The notes under the pieces were generated by a model that worked only from the letters and a program-made list of their open reading frames with translations, was not told the origin of the DNA and searched no databases. Below are positions 12,245-25,455 of a stretch of DNA of 64,000 nucleotides, piece by piece; the stretch's first letter is position 1; each line of letters begins with the position of its first letter. A program made the translations under genes and the position numbers. The DNA lies in assembly GCA_013180625.2 (NCBI GenBank), contig SNVD02015993.1:60409-124408 (forward strand), in the 5' to 3' direction. This DNA comes from Boswellia sacra. Its lineage: Eukaryota > Streptophyta > Magnoliopsida > Sapindales > Burseraceae.

Positions 12245-12885
12245 TGTTGCAAAGAAGAGTAACACACACACTCACAAGTACCTTGTTGCAAAATTAATCT
12301 AGGAGATTAAGCACACACCCAAGCAAAATAAAACAAAGAAAGCACAAGAACACAAGGATTTATACTGGTTCAGACAACAATATGTGATCCTACATCTAGT
12401 TGCTGGTGATTATAAATCCGCTATGGCAAAAAACAAAGAGATATAAGAGTGTTTATAAGAACAACTAGAAGAAATTCAGTTTTTTTTCCTCCAAGAAACT
12501 CCAATCTCTCTACACCCTAAACCTTTTTCTTTTTTTGCTCTCTAAAAACTCTCTTTACATTGAAAAACACATGCCTTATTTATAGTCCAAGGCTTGCAGC
12601 TAATTACTTACATAACAAGAAATCCTATTTAGACTATGAAACAGACCCGCGCTCCTGCGCAACATTACTCGCTCGCCTACGTGAACTCTCTATCCAGAAA
12701 ATTCACAAACCCAGATTCTGCGCTCCTACGCCAAATGATCCGCACAAGAGAGCTAACTTTCTGTCTTCGCATGTTTGATACTATGTCTGATGTGGATTTG
12801 GCGTGCCTGCGAAGGTCCAGATGCGTGCCTGCGCCACTTTTCAGCCTACTACACAATTTGAGCCACAGACTTTCACCAACATTGC
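12245..12885 (-). repeat. 5' LTR of the nested Copia
   Basis: Uninterrupted partner of the split LTR at 6037-8095, starting TGTTGC beside the primer site. The right edge is approximate because no matching target duplication was found. Confidence 0.75.
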
Positions 12886-13210
12886 CAACTATGCTACACT
12901 TTAATATAGTATATTACCATGACTCAATCTTGGCCTTGAGAAATGAGAAATTTATCAAATCCTTTGAAAAGGGACAGCAAATGGAAGAATATAATATGAA
13001 CCAATGTTCCACTAGAGGGCCACTGGAGTTGCTGGAATGAAAATTTTTTATACCACCCGAAGTTCACTATAAGTGTTCCCTGAGCATATTTGTTTTTCTT
13101 TTTCATATGAGGCAATTATTACGCTGCTCATCAATATTCAGTTTTGGTCATTTATTTGAGAATGTAAGGCTATTAATTTAGCTGGTCATTAACAGTTAAT
13201 AAAAAGGAAA

Positions 13211-14641
13211 TTATTTATGTGCCATAGGACGGCTCCGGGGCAGCAAGTACCTAGCCCCGCCTTGGTCATTTATTTTTTGCCCCACCCCATCCCACTGCCC
13301 TTTAAAGGGGCGAGGCAGGGTAAAAAATAATTGAGCGGATCCGCCTTGCCCCGCCCCACCTCTCTAACATTCACATTTTCGCAAATAACCCTATATTAAT
13401 GGGAATGTATTACAAAAGATAATTTATTAAATAACAAGCGACCTGCGAGAATAATGTATGGCTGCTAATGGAAAGGAATTGCTCAACATAAGAGTACACA
13501 CATGGTGCAACCATGGTGACTATGGTTTGATATCTCTATGTGTATGTGTGTGTGTGTGTATAAAGACTGTTGATTAAATTTTTTTCGTAGCAATTATTTA
13601 TTGGTATCTGTAGTCATTGATCAAATTTACTTAACTAAAAAATTCTAATCTTTTTTCTCCTCCTTTCCTACCAAACCCCCCCTCCCTGGAGACTGATTGC
13701 AAGTGACATCTACTTTCTTTTGCCAAGTACAAACAATATCAACTTTAAAATTATTGTGTTACTTCCAAACTTTGGATTAGACTCATATCACTTTAAGATG
13801 TTGTATATTGATTTATTAAATGATAGGATAAATATTTTAAAAGATATTGATGCAAACAAATGCTTTAATGACGAGAGCCTAAATAATGTTTCCATAATGC
13901 AAATATATACGTTCTAAGGTTCTGTTAAAAAAAAAAATCAATTACCAAATAAATAATGGTTTCCTAAAGCAATATCACAAAGGTGAATATATATAATTCA
14001 CTAGATAATGATGCAGGTAATGATGCAGCTTTTTTGGGAAAGGTTGTTGAGAGAGGGAAGGCTGGAGCCACTGGCACTATGGAGGTAAGCTGGCCGCGAG
14101 AGGTGTTGCAACGCTGGAGCCTAGGGGAAAGCTGTTTATGAGCAGTGCTGCGAAGCTGGAGCCATGGAGGCAAGCTAGCCGCGAGAGGCATTGCAACATT
14201 GGAGCTGCGGAGGCGAGCTGGCTGTGAGAGTTGCTACAATGCTAGAGCCATGGATGGTCAACGACTGGCAATGGTGGACTAGTGACGATGGTGAAGATGA
14301 TGGAGAGATGGTAACTGTTAAGGATTTCAGCAAGTAGAAGAGAAGACGATATAGGAGATTTGGGAAAATTATTTTCTCTATATACTTTAGTGAAAATTCC
14401 AAGATATCCTAATATATTAAAATTTATCACAATCACACTTAGAAATTCTTCTAAGTCTAAATATTTTATTTTTTTTCATATACACCCTTATATCGTGCAG
14501 GACGGGATAGGTCAAACGAGGCTAAGGGCTGGACTTAGCCCCAAACCCACCCCTAAAATCAAAGTAAACGGGTCAAGACCCACCCCTAAAGTACGGTTCA
14601 CAACGAGGCCCCAGACCCGACGGGTTATTTTGCCATCCCTA
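13211..14641. mobile_element. Probable non-autonomous hAT-like element
   Basis: The right end reads outward-in as TAGGGATGGCAAAATAACCC, followed by GC-rich 'gggtctggggcct' and 'ggggtgggt' motifs. The left end (from about 13211) has 'ataggacggctccggggc' followed by 'ccccgccttgg', 'ccccaccccatccc' and 'gccccgccccacc' motifs. Short diverged inverted ends with subterminal GC-rich motifs are typical of plant hAT elements. No transposase and no confident 8-bp duplication seen, so the limits are approximate. It would be an insertion into the outer Copia. Confidence 0.4.
14075..14262. repeat. Imperfect 42-43 bp tandem repeat
   Basis: The motif 'ggaggYaagctRgccgcgagaggYRttgcaac' recurs at 14081, 14166 and 14209, with a diverged copy between the first two. 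Each unit contains a 'gctggagcc'-like segment. It is GC-rich against an AT-rich background, inside the hAT-like element. Confidence 0.7.
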
Positions 14642-16700
14642 CTTCGGCTACAACTTATGTCTAGCATTATATAACATAATAACTATGCTGCCCAAAAAAA
14701 AAAAAAATGGAGTCCACATATGGCACTAGCAATCGTATTATTACTTTTATTTATATCTAAATTTATTTTGTTCTTTCTCTATGCTGATTTATTTAATTTT
14801 TATCCTTCTGCCCATTTTACTTTAATTTATATTTATTTATATTTTCATTTAATGCTACTAAATCATTATTATGCTCACTTTATTTTCATGATTATTTACT
14901 TATGCTGAGAATTAAATGGTGGGCATTTATTGCCAATTGGTTGCGTTGGGCATTCAAGTAAATAAATAATGTGGAACATTTATATTAAGCATTGAAATAT
15001 AAAGTCAAGCTTGAAGCTCTGACTGAAAAAAATATTATTCATGTTGCTGCATTTTCAATGTTCGCATAATTAATGAAATAAATGGCAACAAATTAAAATG
15101 TCTAATGAACTTGGAATGAGTAAATTCCAATATTACCAACAGCCCCATTTGTGCTGCATTTGTAATTATGAATTATGAATATGATATAAAAGTAGCAAAA
15201 TGATGACAATAAACTTCGAAAGGGGCTTGAATCCCTAAATTTTACAAGTAGAACCTGAAGTTTCATATGTACATTTATTTTTTTCCATCATTTTATTGTT
15301 TAAATTTGTTTATTTATTGCACTTTATATTTATTCTAATTCTATTATATTTATTGTATCTTTTAATTTTAGTTTGAATATTCTTGAGTATGCATCTAGAA
15401 GATGTAATTGAAGTTTTTGCCTGAAAGATAAATTAAGAGCCATTACATAATCACCATTCGAATCTGATTAATATCCACTAAAGATTCTTCAATAGTGAAT
15501 GTTACTAAACCATTCCCATAAGTGAATGGCATCATTCCTTCAAGTGAATGATATTATACTACTTCTTTAAAGATGAAATTATGGCATTCCTATAAGGGAA
15601 TGCTGCTATCGACTGCAATGATAATGATATATATGGTTAGCTTTATAAAGGATTGTTGACATTGAATTGGTTATTATGAACGCTTAATTAAACCACTAGA
15701 AGTGGAATTAATAATATACAAAGGACTTTTATAAGGATTTGTAATAATTCTTTATTAATGATTCAGTGGATTCTACAAACCTTGACATCTTTCATATTTC
15801 TTTATTTTGAAAGAAAATGTTGAACATTTAATTGGTTATGAAAATGGCCTAGGAATGGACATTAAAGTATGTTATCTGTCTCCTAAAGAGACGGGATTTA
15901 TTTCTAGTTGATGATGAAACAAATGATATAATCTTAAAAAGATAAAAAATATTTCTTGAAGTTAACTTTACCTTAAGCTAAAGTTAACAATACGTCAAGG
16001 TTCATAAACTTAATTAAGGGCTCTAGAAAAGCCACAATCATGTTAGTAAACAATACTGAGTTATGTATTAATGATGCCTTATGCATAAGCAAATCTATTA
16101 GGAATTTACTTATTTCTAAAGATATAAGGCATAATGGATACTAGAGATGCTTGAAGCTATCTATTCTAGATGATATTTTACATACATAAGATCCATTAAG
16201 ACCTACAAAATTATGAATTGGAAAATTAATGATCCTAAGATTTTTATGGCTTGACTGTCTTGGTCACCTGCGATCGACAATGATGCATAGGAATATAAAT
16301 GGACATCCATTAAGGAATCAAAAAAATTCTTCTATCCAATGAAATTACATTTATTGCTTGCTCACTAGGAAAACTGATTGTTAGACCATCTTATTTTGAG
16401 AATGGTCTTAGTTTCCCAATATTTTTACAAAGAATTGAAGGGGATATACATGGACTCATTCACCCACATAGTGGATCATTTTTTATTTTATTGTCCTAAT
16501 TGATGCTTTGCATGGTAGTTCTGTAATTATTTGCATCAACTAGAAATGTTGCATTCGCCAGACAACTAGCTAAAATTATTCAATCATGGACACATTTTTG
16601 AGACTATCGCAATAAATCAATATGATAGTGAATTTACATAACAAAACTTTTAATGATTATTGTATGTCTGTCGGAATTGAAATTGAGCATCCTATCATAC
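14642..16700 (+). other. Degenerate 5' half of the outer Copia interior
   Basis: AT-rich sequence between the hAT-like remnant and recognisable pol. By position it should be gag, protease and integrase of the outer Copia, but frames are too broken to identify domains with confidence. Confidence 0.4.
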
Positions 16701-16843
16701 ATGTCCATACCTAAAATAGTTTGGGAGAATACATTCGCCAATTTATGGTGAGAGACATGTTATCTTACATATTGCTAATACACTAACAGGAACTAATCTT
16801 CGTGTAGAATGGTAAATAAGCAATATGTTACATGTAGAACCCC

Positions 16844-18300
16844 TTGGATAAAAGATACTGTTCCTGGAAAAAAAGAAAGATTAATAAAGGTTCTAATGGA
16901 AATAATGATCGAGCTAATGAGTGTACATTCTCTAATTCATCTCTTGAACAGATAAATGTTCCTAATGAGACGCATGCCCCTGAAATGGCACATGTATTTG
17001 AAAATGAAGTAATTTCTATTATTTATACTTCCACAAGTGTACTAATGTGGAATCATGATGGAATCTTCATCGACCACATATTTTCATTTGCAAGAGCCAT
17101 TGACATTCTGAATGATGATTTTGAATCACACACAGTGGATGAATGTAGACAAGGACAATATTGGCCTAAATGGAAAGAAGCACGCAATTTATGTAGAATT
17201 AGTTTTCTTAGCCAAATGTAAAGGTTTGGACCTATAGTCCATACTCTAAATACATCAAAACCTATTAGATACAAATGCATAGAAAATAATAAGGTTGCTA
17301 AATATAAAGCCTGACTTGATGCTTAGGAATTCTCTCAAGCTCAGGCTGGACAAGAGATGTGATGATTTTGTGATATTTAATTAGTTTGGCAATCATAAAA
17401 AAACTTAACGTGGGTTTTTATGGATGTAGTTACTACTTGCTTATATAGATTCTAACATATATATAAAAATTCCTAGAGAATTTAAAATGCCTAAGGCAAT
17501 TGAAACAATGCCAAAAGCATATGTATTTAAGGTTATAGACTTTGTATGGATTTAAACAATCTGGAAGATTGTGATATAATGTAAAATTGAAAAAGGCGTA
17601 TAATGTAAAATTGAAGAAGGCTATCTCTTATGCCCTTGTATAAAGTCAGAATCTGTTATAACTACATATGTGAATGACATGAATTTAATTGGATGGATAA
17701 GGCTCATCCATTGATGACACTAATAGTTTTTAGATCCCCTGATCCCATCTAAGAATGATGCATTGATACTTAGCCTTAAAATACCTAAATATTATGGGTG
17801 TATTATTATATCTGGCCAAATATTCTATTCATTTTTTAAAGTTAGTTATGCACTTATTAGACAATATTGGAATGGGATCAAATATAATTAACTTCTAGGA
17901 ATTATTGATATATTTTTATTCTTTTCATATGAGCCTTGTGAAAATCATGGTTTAGTTAAATAAGCTCGATCTCAATTGGTTATGGTAGGACCACAATATC
18001 ATGGCTATTCATTAAATATATTTTGGTTGCTACTTTTACTAATCATTTTAGTTTTGGAGTATGTGAAGCCAACCAAGAATGTGTACGATTGGACAATTCA
18101 TGCAAGCAATCTCTTGTCATAAATCCTCTAATAATCATGTTTAAAAATAATACAACATGTATAACTCAAGTCAAAAGAGGTTAGATAAAAGGAGACATAA
18201 CCATGCACATTTCACTAAAACTGTCGACATCAACATTTGAGAAATCTGTATATGGCATTGGCATGTGGTAGCTTAACAAGCAACCAAGTTAATCAACAAT
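16844..18300 (+). pseudogene. Outer Copia pol remnant (integrase tail, RT, RNase H)
   Basis: Plus-strand Copia polyprotein remains. The 125-codon ORF 16844-17221 ends in NDDFESHTVDECRQGQ and WPKWKEARN, the conserved block just before the Copia reverse transcriptase. The next bases continue the expected RT text in broken frames: FGPIVHT, then YKA followed by stops, IPREFKMPK (about 17.46 kb), and TTYVNDMNLIG (about 17.66 kb), which corresponds to the RT catalytic YVDD box with Asp changed to Asn. RNase H should follow before the polypurine tract at 18559 but is barely readable. It belongs to the element bounded by the 4669 and 18569 LTRs and is non-functional. Confidence 0.75.
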
Positions 18301-18558
18301 ACTATCCTATTTTCATGATCAGAGGGAGTAGTCATCAGGGAAAGTATTTTGGATATTTACGTGCACTGTACTCTTTTTTCCTTGGCAAGGTCTTTTAGGT
18401 CTTACTTATGGGTTTTTTAATATGGTAGTCTTAGTACATCCAGCACCGCTTAAGATTTACCATATAATTATCTTTGCTTAGGTTTTTTACCCAATGGGTT
18501 TTACCTTAGCAAAGCCAACTGTAATTGTATGTTATCATCCGATGGTAGTGAAATATCT

Positions 18559-18568
18559 AAAGGCGGAG
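18559..18568 (+). promoter_or_regulatory. Polypurine tract of the outer Copia
   Basis: AAAGGCGGAG immediately before the TG that starts the right LTR. Confidence 0.8.
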
Positions 18569-18960
18569 TGTTGTAAAATAGTTAGATATTTTTCACCCCT
18601 TTCATCGTTGCCATACAATTGTCTATTGTTTATTAGGTAAGCGGTGAGTCGGTGAAACCCTTCTATATGTATTCTTGCTCACTCAGTTGTAAATGACTAA
18701 TATAAAAAGTTAGTGAAATTCCTTTCTCTTTCTCATCACTTTCACCTCATTTACACGTCTCCAATTTTCTTCGTTTGTCTCTCTCTTCTGTAGCCCCACT
18801 TCTCTGACCTTGTAGTAACCATTTCAAGCATCATCTCATCATATCCTACTAATACTGTATTAATGTTATTTCTCTTTATAAATCAATAGATCTTATAGCT
18901 TACTCTGCATTTCTACATCTAGTTTTCATTTTGGTAAAATCTTCATTTATTTCCAACACA
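18569..18960 (+). repeat. 3' LTR of the outer Copia
   Basis: Starts TGTTGTAAAATAG, ends CAACACA, matches 4669-5051, and is followed by the CACAT duplication. Confidence 0.88.
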
Positions 18961-18965
18961 CACAT

Positions 18966-20040
18966 TCATTTATAAGTCTTATCAAAATTTCTATGTCACA
19001 GAAGACTTTCTGATTTTTACTTTTATAAAATTTTCTTAAAACAATTCTATATCTTCTCTTCTAATTAACTTTTTAAAATAATAATTTTTGCTTTCCATCA
19101 AATCCTTATTACAAAATTTTTACCAAATAAAAATTTCCTCCAAATCAACCTACATAAACCTATATCTTCACACACTATTGACACCTCCCAAACTCAAGGG
19201 TTTTCTTACTAAACTTTACTATTTTTATGTGTCTTGATTACTTTGTATTCTTTATTTTATGTTTAGTCTTATATTAATACTCATTGTCAGGCCAGATTAG
19301 AAATCATAACACATAAAACCAAATTTTAGAAAATAAGCAATATAAATTAACGTGACAGAAATTTCTATGTGATTCGATAACTTCGGTTCAACCAACCTAC
19401 ATTCATGAAGGTCAAATCACGCTTAGAACTTCGCTACGCATTTTAATGGCTTACGACAAATATTTTAAGGATTTACAACCTACAAAATTCATTTGCATAA
19501 TAGAATCCTTTAGTTTAAAGGCCTTTATTTTGTAATGTTGCTTACATTTTAGAAACTCACATCAATGACAAGTACTTCTCTCAAATACAAGAATCAATAA
19601 AGAACCAATGAAAGAAATAACTCACAAAAGTCATTAGAGTTGATAATTTATTTATCAACCTTAATGATTTGTACACAAAAATCTCTTTGAAACTTCTGTC
19701 TCTTTAAGTCTGGAGGCTCTTCAATGTCCATTCTCTCTCCTTATATAGACATCTTCATGATCAAGTGATAAGCAAGAAACTCATCTAGTGAACAAATCAA
19801 ACCAATCAATCAAGAATGAGACGAGATATGATCAATCAACAATGAGACGAGGTGGATCAAAGATGATCGATGCAGATCATGAGATGAATCACATGACCAT
19901 AGCAAAAGAAAACCTTGATAAGTTGATCCCTAAAAATTTTGTCCCTAAAGGTCTCCTTTCGCAATAAAATTATAAATTTGTCCCTAAAGGCACTATTTTG
20001 CAAGGAATTTAAATTTTTAGCCACGAATTTTTGTTTGTAG
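18966..20040. other. AT-rich intergenic DNA, nothing recognised
   Basis: No convincing coding region, RNA gene or terminal repeats. Short ORFs on both strands have no recognisable domain. Confidence 0.5.
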
Positions 20041-20056
20041 ATAAAAAAACTTAAAA

Positions 20057-20295
20057 CTATAAAATTAAAATAAGAGAATGGATCTTTCGACACAAATTTT
20101 TGATATAAATATATGATCATTGGTCTCAACAAATCTAACGTTTGAAATTAAAATTCAAAAAGTTACAATTAATACTAACATGCTCATTAATCATCTTAAC
20201 CATTGGATTTTGTGGATCAATGGACAGAATTTCGTCTTTAGATGTGTGTCAAAAAATTTATATCAAAAGATCCATTCCCTTAAAATAAAATTCTA
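20057..20295. repeat. Short inverted repeat, possible MITE
   Basis: 'ctataaaattaaaataag' plus 'gaatggatcttt' at 20057-20087 is repeated in inverted orientation at 20265-20295 ('aaagatccattcccttaaaataaaattcta'). The arms are about 31 bp with a spacer of about 177 bp. No target duplication was defined. Confidence 0.4.
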
Positions 20296-20595
20296 AAATT
20301 AAAAAAATATATTTTGATTAAACATAGATGTCAATAAATAATTATAAATCTGTTTATTAGTTAATTTTATTTGACATATAATTAAACTTATATTATATTA
20401 TATTGATATTAAATGATGTTAAATTAATTAATCATATAATAATCATACACATTAGAAATACAAAATTATTAGATAAAATTTAATTATATTTTATTCATTA
20501 TTAAAATATTAGCACAATAAGTATATAAACTTAAAGGAATATTACCAAATGCAAATGATAAGTTTGTCATCGTTGCAATTTAATAATTAGAAAAT

Positions 20596-20621
20596 ACACA
20601 CACACACACACACACGCGCGC
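20596..20621. repeat. (CA)n/(CG)n microsatellite
   Basis: About ten CA units followed by three CG units. Confidence 0.95.
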
Positions 20622-20734
20622 AAAAAGTTTTTCTACTTTGATATAAAAAATGACCAATTATTCATATTATAATCACATATGCAACAAATATATATCTTAT
20701 TAACACTAATAATTATTTAGAATATCTCAAGAAC

Positions 20735-21780
20735 TCAGCGGTTGTTTGTTTTTTGCACTTTTCACTTAATTCTATTTAGACTTAAATTTTAAGTGAATTA
20801 TTATTATTTTTCAATGATCACTTAATTCAAAAAGTGCAAATTTATCATTTTTCTTTTTAATGTCTGAATTGTGTCTTATTACAAAAATAATCCTATATTT
20901 CTTATTATACAAATTAATATAAATTTAAAAATTTTATAAATTGTATTCATATAATTTTAATTTTATATTTTGGACTAAATTAAATTTTTTAATTTGTAAA
21001 ATTATTTGCTATATTCAACTATTGAAGTCCGCCTTTGCCGTCGTTGGCCGCCAATGGTATAACATTTTCGCACCAAAACCTCCAACGTTCGATTCCGTCG
21101 ATCGCCAACGTAATCGGCGATGAAGTTTATGAAATATGGACAACCAACCGATGACGATCATGGCAGCATTGACGATGTCACCAGATGCACCATACCACTG
21201 ACGGTCGGTGACGGTCACGGGGGCTGCCTGACATCCCTTTTTTCTTTTTATTTTTTCAAAAATTATAATATTAATTATTTTAATATTATAGTAATTTATT
21301 TATTTTTAATTATAAAATTTTAATTTAACTTAAAATTTCAATTTTTTAGTTTTTTTAAATTGTATATTTTACTATTTTACATTAAAAATAGTCAACATCA
21401 CCAGAGGCACGACATATTTTAGTATTTTCAATTTTTTTATTTTTAAATTTCTTAAAAAATAAATAAATTTTTATTTATAAAATTATCTATTTAATTCATC
21501 ATAATATGTTTACCATACTAAAAAAAATATTTATTTTTATAATAGGTATATTATTAATTGATTATTATTATTATTGATATCTTAATTTAATTTTGTTAAG
21601 TATTTAATTTTAAAGGTATATTCTAATGAAATATTACATATTAATATTAAGGGTAAATATGTCATACTAAAATTAATTTTTCAACTTAAGACTTAATAAA
21701 AAATTAAAACAACATATCATGAAGTGATGTAAAAATGAGTGCTAATAAATATTAAGTCAAAAAAACAAATACGATCTCTT
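20735..21780. mobile_element. Possible terminal-inverted-repeat element
   Basis: The left edge reads 'ggttgtttgttttttgcacttttcacttaa' and the right edge reads inward as 'cgtatttgtttttttgacttaatatttatt', a diverged inverted match. The GC-rich island at 21020-21240 in the middle stands out from the AT-rich flanks and could be a captured fragment, but I recognise no protein in it. No target duplication identified. Confidence 0.3.
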
Positions 21781-21999
21781 ACTCACGCTTGTTCCAATAT
21801 TATAAAAGAAAATAAATAAATAAATATCAACCATGCATCCTTTCGTAGAAAAAGTCAATCACACATTAGATGACCTTGAACTTAAAATTCAAATTGTCTT
21901 ATTGAAGTTTTAACAGTTCTATATTGCTATAAGTTATTTTACAAAAATTTTGTATAGAAATAATTAAACAATTAGACAAGGGAGAAAATACACCTTAAA

Positions 22000-22660
22000 A
22001 AAAGGTAGTTATAATTTTCGAAGTTTTCTTTTGGTCAAATAACTTTCAAGATGTACTTTTAGCAATGAAAAATCATCATGGAAGGTTATTTCTCCAAAAA
22101 AAAAAATATTCTAAAATTAAATTTTACAAATATATTGCAAAAGGCTTTTTGTGATGAAAATTTTGTCACAACACAAGACATTCATCACGAAATGTTTTCC
22201 TAAAACAATTAAAGAAATTATTTTTGCAATGAAATTTTTATTGCATTGCAAGATCTTTTTGTGATGAAGTTTTCGTCTTGAAATTAAGTTTTTCTTAAAA
22301 CAATGGAAAATAAACTTTCACAACAAAATTTTTGTCATGATACAAGACATTTTGCAACAATATTTTTGTCTTAAAAAGTCATCCAAAAAATAACTTTGCA
22401 ATAAGTTTTCATGATGAAAGTATCATCGCCAAAGGTATTTCCACGATAGCACCAACTAGGTTCTTGTGTTACTTAGTGAGAAAATTATTTTGTCGCTAAA
22501 AGCCTCTTTTAGCAACAAAAAATATAGTTTTATTCCATTTTTTTTCTTTTGAATCAAGGTGAACTTTTGCGTCAAAATATAGAATCCATCTCAAAAAGTG
22601 ACCTTTAGTGACAAACTTTTTGTCATCACTTTTTTTGGTTAACCAATTCCTTTGACGTGT
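22000..22660. repeat. CACTA-like subterminal repeat block
   Basis: Many short motifs of the type 'ttttgtgatgaaaattttgtcac' and 'gcaatgaaatttttattgc' alternate in direct and inverted orientation. This matches the subterminal repeats near the ends of plant CACTA elements. A degraded terminus ('ttcttgtgttacttagtg') lies near 22462-22480. Neither an opposite end nor a transposase was found nearby. Confidence 0.4.
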
Positions 22661-25399
22661 GAATTGAGTAACTACAGCTAATATATAAAAATAATTAACA
22701 AAAAATTACATTTTTATGTAATCTTCTATCTATTTAAAAATAGATAATTTATAAGATGCACTAACAAATTCAGATAAACTCAGCACATATAATAGTTCAA
22801 CTAATTTACAAATGTATTGATAGAGTAAGCTTTTATAATGCAATGGACCCTGAGTTTAATTATAAATTATAAGATTACATCATTTAAAAAATAATTTATT
22901 ATTAAAGAAATAGTAAATGAATACAATTTCTTTTAGAAAAATAAAAAATAATAAAGTATATAATCTTATGAAATTAAATTTTCTCTTCCTATTCTTCATA
23001 AACTAATTTATATATATAAACTTTTGGTATCAAATACTTATATTATATTATTATCGTACAAATTTAAAGAACGCAAATTAGTGTTTGAGATGATTGTAAT
23101 TGAAATGGTGTGTACTTGTCTTAGGTTTAAGAAACTAATCTTAATGTAAGGAATATCTATCTGAGAATAACTTCTCTAGTTCACAATTACTAAAGTTATG
23201 GTAAAACAAATCAACATTTGTAAAAAATACATAAATAATTTATTCTTTAAGAATTGATTTTATTTTGAAGGCACAGATTCGGAGAAAAACTCCTCTTTGT
23301 ATTCTACATTCAATATATATTGGGTGGGAGAGGAAGATCTCTAAATAAAAATCATAAAAGTAGAGAAATGGAAATGTTGCCAAATACTTTTTCACCCACA
23401 TTAGATAAAAATCATCAATTCTAAATCTTAAATTAATAAATTAATACTTGATTTGATCATAAATCATATGCTATTTACTGAAATTAATAAATTATACTTA
23501 ATTTAATAGAATGTATAATAAATTTATATTATTCAAATTTAAATCCAAAATAACCTTTTAATAATTTCAAGATTGTACAGATTTCAAAGTACTAGTATTT
23601 TCAACTTGTACGCTGTGAATTCATTATTATTTGTCTGTGGCTATGAATATTTTTGTACAAAATGTTTTTAAAGATAAACTTCAATACTTTCTCTACATTC
23701 AGATATTTGTTTCTTTAATTATTTGTTTTATGGTATTAATATTCTTGATGTATAACGTTCATATAAGATTACCTTTAATCAAGATTGCTGTTAACGGAAA
23801 GAGAAACAAATAATTTATATCACTTGAATGTAATACATATAATTTTAATTTAATTTTAGCGAGCTGTTCTACTCAGTTCATCCCACCGTACTTAATGATT
23901 TATGATCACTAAGTGTAACTAATTAGCTATCATTTTAAGCATTTGATCACGAAGTGAAATGTTAAATTGATATTTGAGTAAAAATTTTAAATAAAATTTC
24001 TAAATTAACATATTGAAACGTTCTATGGACAATGTTAAAAATAAATTGACCAACATTTCTATACATATAGAGGAGAGAGAGAGAGAGATTGACTAATGAG
24101 ATTTGAAAGACTTCATTTATGATTCAAAAATATGCATTAAAGAAATAGGTGGTGCGTGACCATCATTATTTACTAATGTAAAAATCATACCTATATGGAG
24201 ATGTATCGCATGAAATGCATAAAACCAACAATAAAATATCAAATTAGATCTACAAAAGTTAGGGTTTCATAACTTTTGCATCGAAGGATTTCTGGCAGCA
24301 TTCAGGATCATGCGTACAACAAAAAGGAACTCCTCCTTTAGTCTTGTCAATGAGAGAAGCAAATGCTATAAGGATCATTAATATGAACTTCAAGAGAAAC
24401 TTCATTAATATTGAGCCTTCCATTGATACTTACTCTAAAGAGAGTTATTAGAAGTTTTAGACTTCACAACCTTTTCAGATTGAGTTCTATAAATAATATT
24501 ATAAAATTCAAGAAAGCCTTAATATGTATATGAAAGGTACATCAATCGATATGCTTATATTAGGAAAGACAAGTGGACAACAATTTGTCATTCTAACTAA
24601 TTAACAAAAATATTAATTTGTTAGATATTGATATACTGTTAAAAACTTAATATTTCCAAACAAAGAAAAATATAACTTATTTTGACTCATAAAGCCTATG
24701 TAAACGATCTTTAGCTATATATAAATATATAAATTTGAAAGAAAAAATATATATTATGATGAGAATAACTTTTTGTTTTGTATTTTTTTTATCGATTCCT
24801 TTTAATGTGTAAAACGGGTAAATGTAGTCGAAATACTAAAAAATAATTAGTTAAAAATATTATCATTTTATTTAATCTTTTTTCTATTCAAAAATGGATA
24901 ATTTATAAAATCTACTAACTAATAATTTAGATACATTCAAAACAAATAATAATTGATCTATTTCACCTATTTATAGAATGATTCAAGTTTTATAATGCTG
25001 CAAACCCTAGTTTTAAATATAGATTAAAAGACTAAGTCATCAAAAAAAAAATTAATACCAAAGACATATAGTAAAAGAATAATTTTTAACAAAATAAAGA
25101 AATAATAAAGCATATAATTACATTAAAATATGATTGTTGTTATTTAAGCCTCTTAGAATCTCTTTTTAAGCCCAAATTTTTAAACTATTTTAGATCATTG
25201 CAAAATTATCCATTTTTAAATACTTATTTACAATAAAACCTATCATTTTCTCTCTTCTTCATATCTAATTTTTCTGCATTTTTTGAAAATTAGATATCTT
25301 GAGAAATTTTCTAATATATATTTAGAAGAGGAGCTTAGAAAAAAAATTTGTAGGGCTTTAGGAACACTCCTAGAGTACATTTGATCTTCTCGTGGTTCA

Positions 25400-25455
<56 letters not shown>

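Larger units (their letters stand above)
6037..12885 (-). mobile_element. Nested Copia-type LTR retrotransposon, minus strand
   Basis: Two related LTRs, 6037-about 8095 (split by a solo LTR) and 12245-about 12885, flank gag-pol remnants read on the minus strand in the Copia order gag, protease, integrase, reverse transcriptase, RNase H. A tRNA-iMet-like primer site lies beside the right LTR. Numerous stops and frameshifts make it non-autonomous. The integrase and RT style and the zinc-knuckle gag resemble the TNT1-94/Tork group; the lineage is an inference. I could not find a clean 5-bp target duplication, so the right boundary is uncertain by some tens of bases. Confidence 0.8.
4669..18960 (+). 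mobile_element. Outer Copia-type LTR retrotransposon, degenerate, with nested insertions
   Basis: Bounded by two similar LTRs (4669-5051 and 18569-18960) and by a perfect 5-bp duplication CACAT at 4664-4668 and 18961-18965. A polypurine tract (AAAGGCGGAG, 18559-18568) directly precedes the right LTR, which fixes plus-strand orientation. Degenerate Copia pol lies at 16.8-18.3 kb. The span of about 14.3 kb is inflated by a minus-strand Copia (6.04-12.9 kb) and probably a hAT element (13.2-14.6 kb). The terminal dinucleotides of the left LTR have changed from TG..CA to CG..CG. Strong LTR divergence and no intact ORF show it is long dead. Confidence 0.85.

Noticed and set aside
21120..21323. ORF in the GC-rich island (YGQPTDDDHGSIDDV)
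   Set aside because: Short, no family recognised, and inside a probable TIR element; the composition shift alone is not evidence of a gene.
25243..25452. Minus-strand ORF starting in AT/AC repeats
   Set aside because: Microsatellite translation with no domain.
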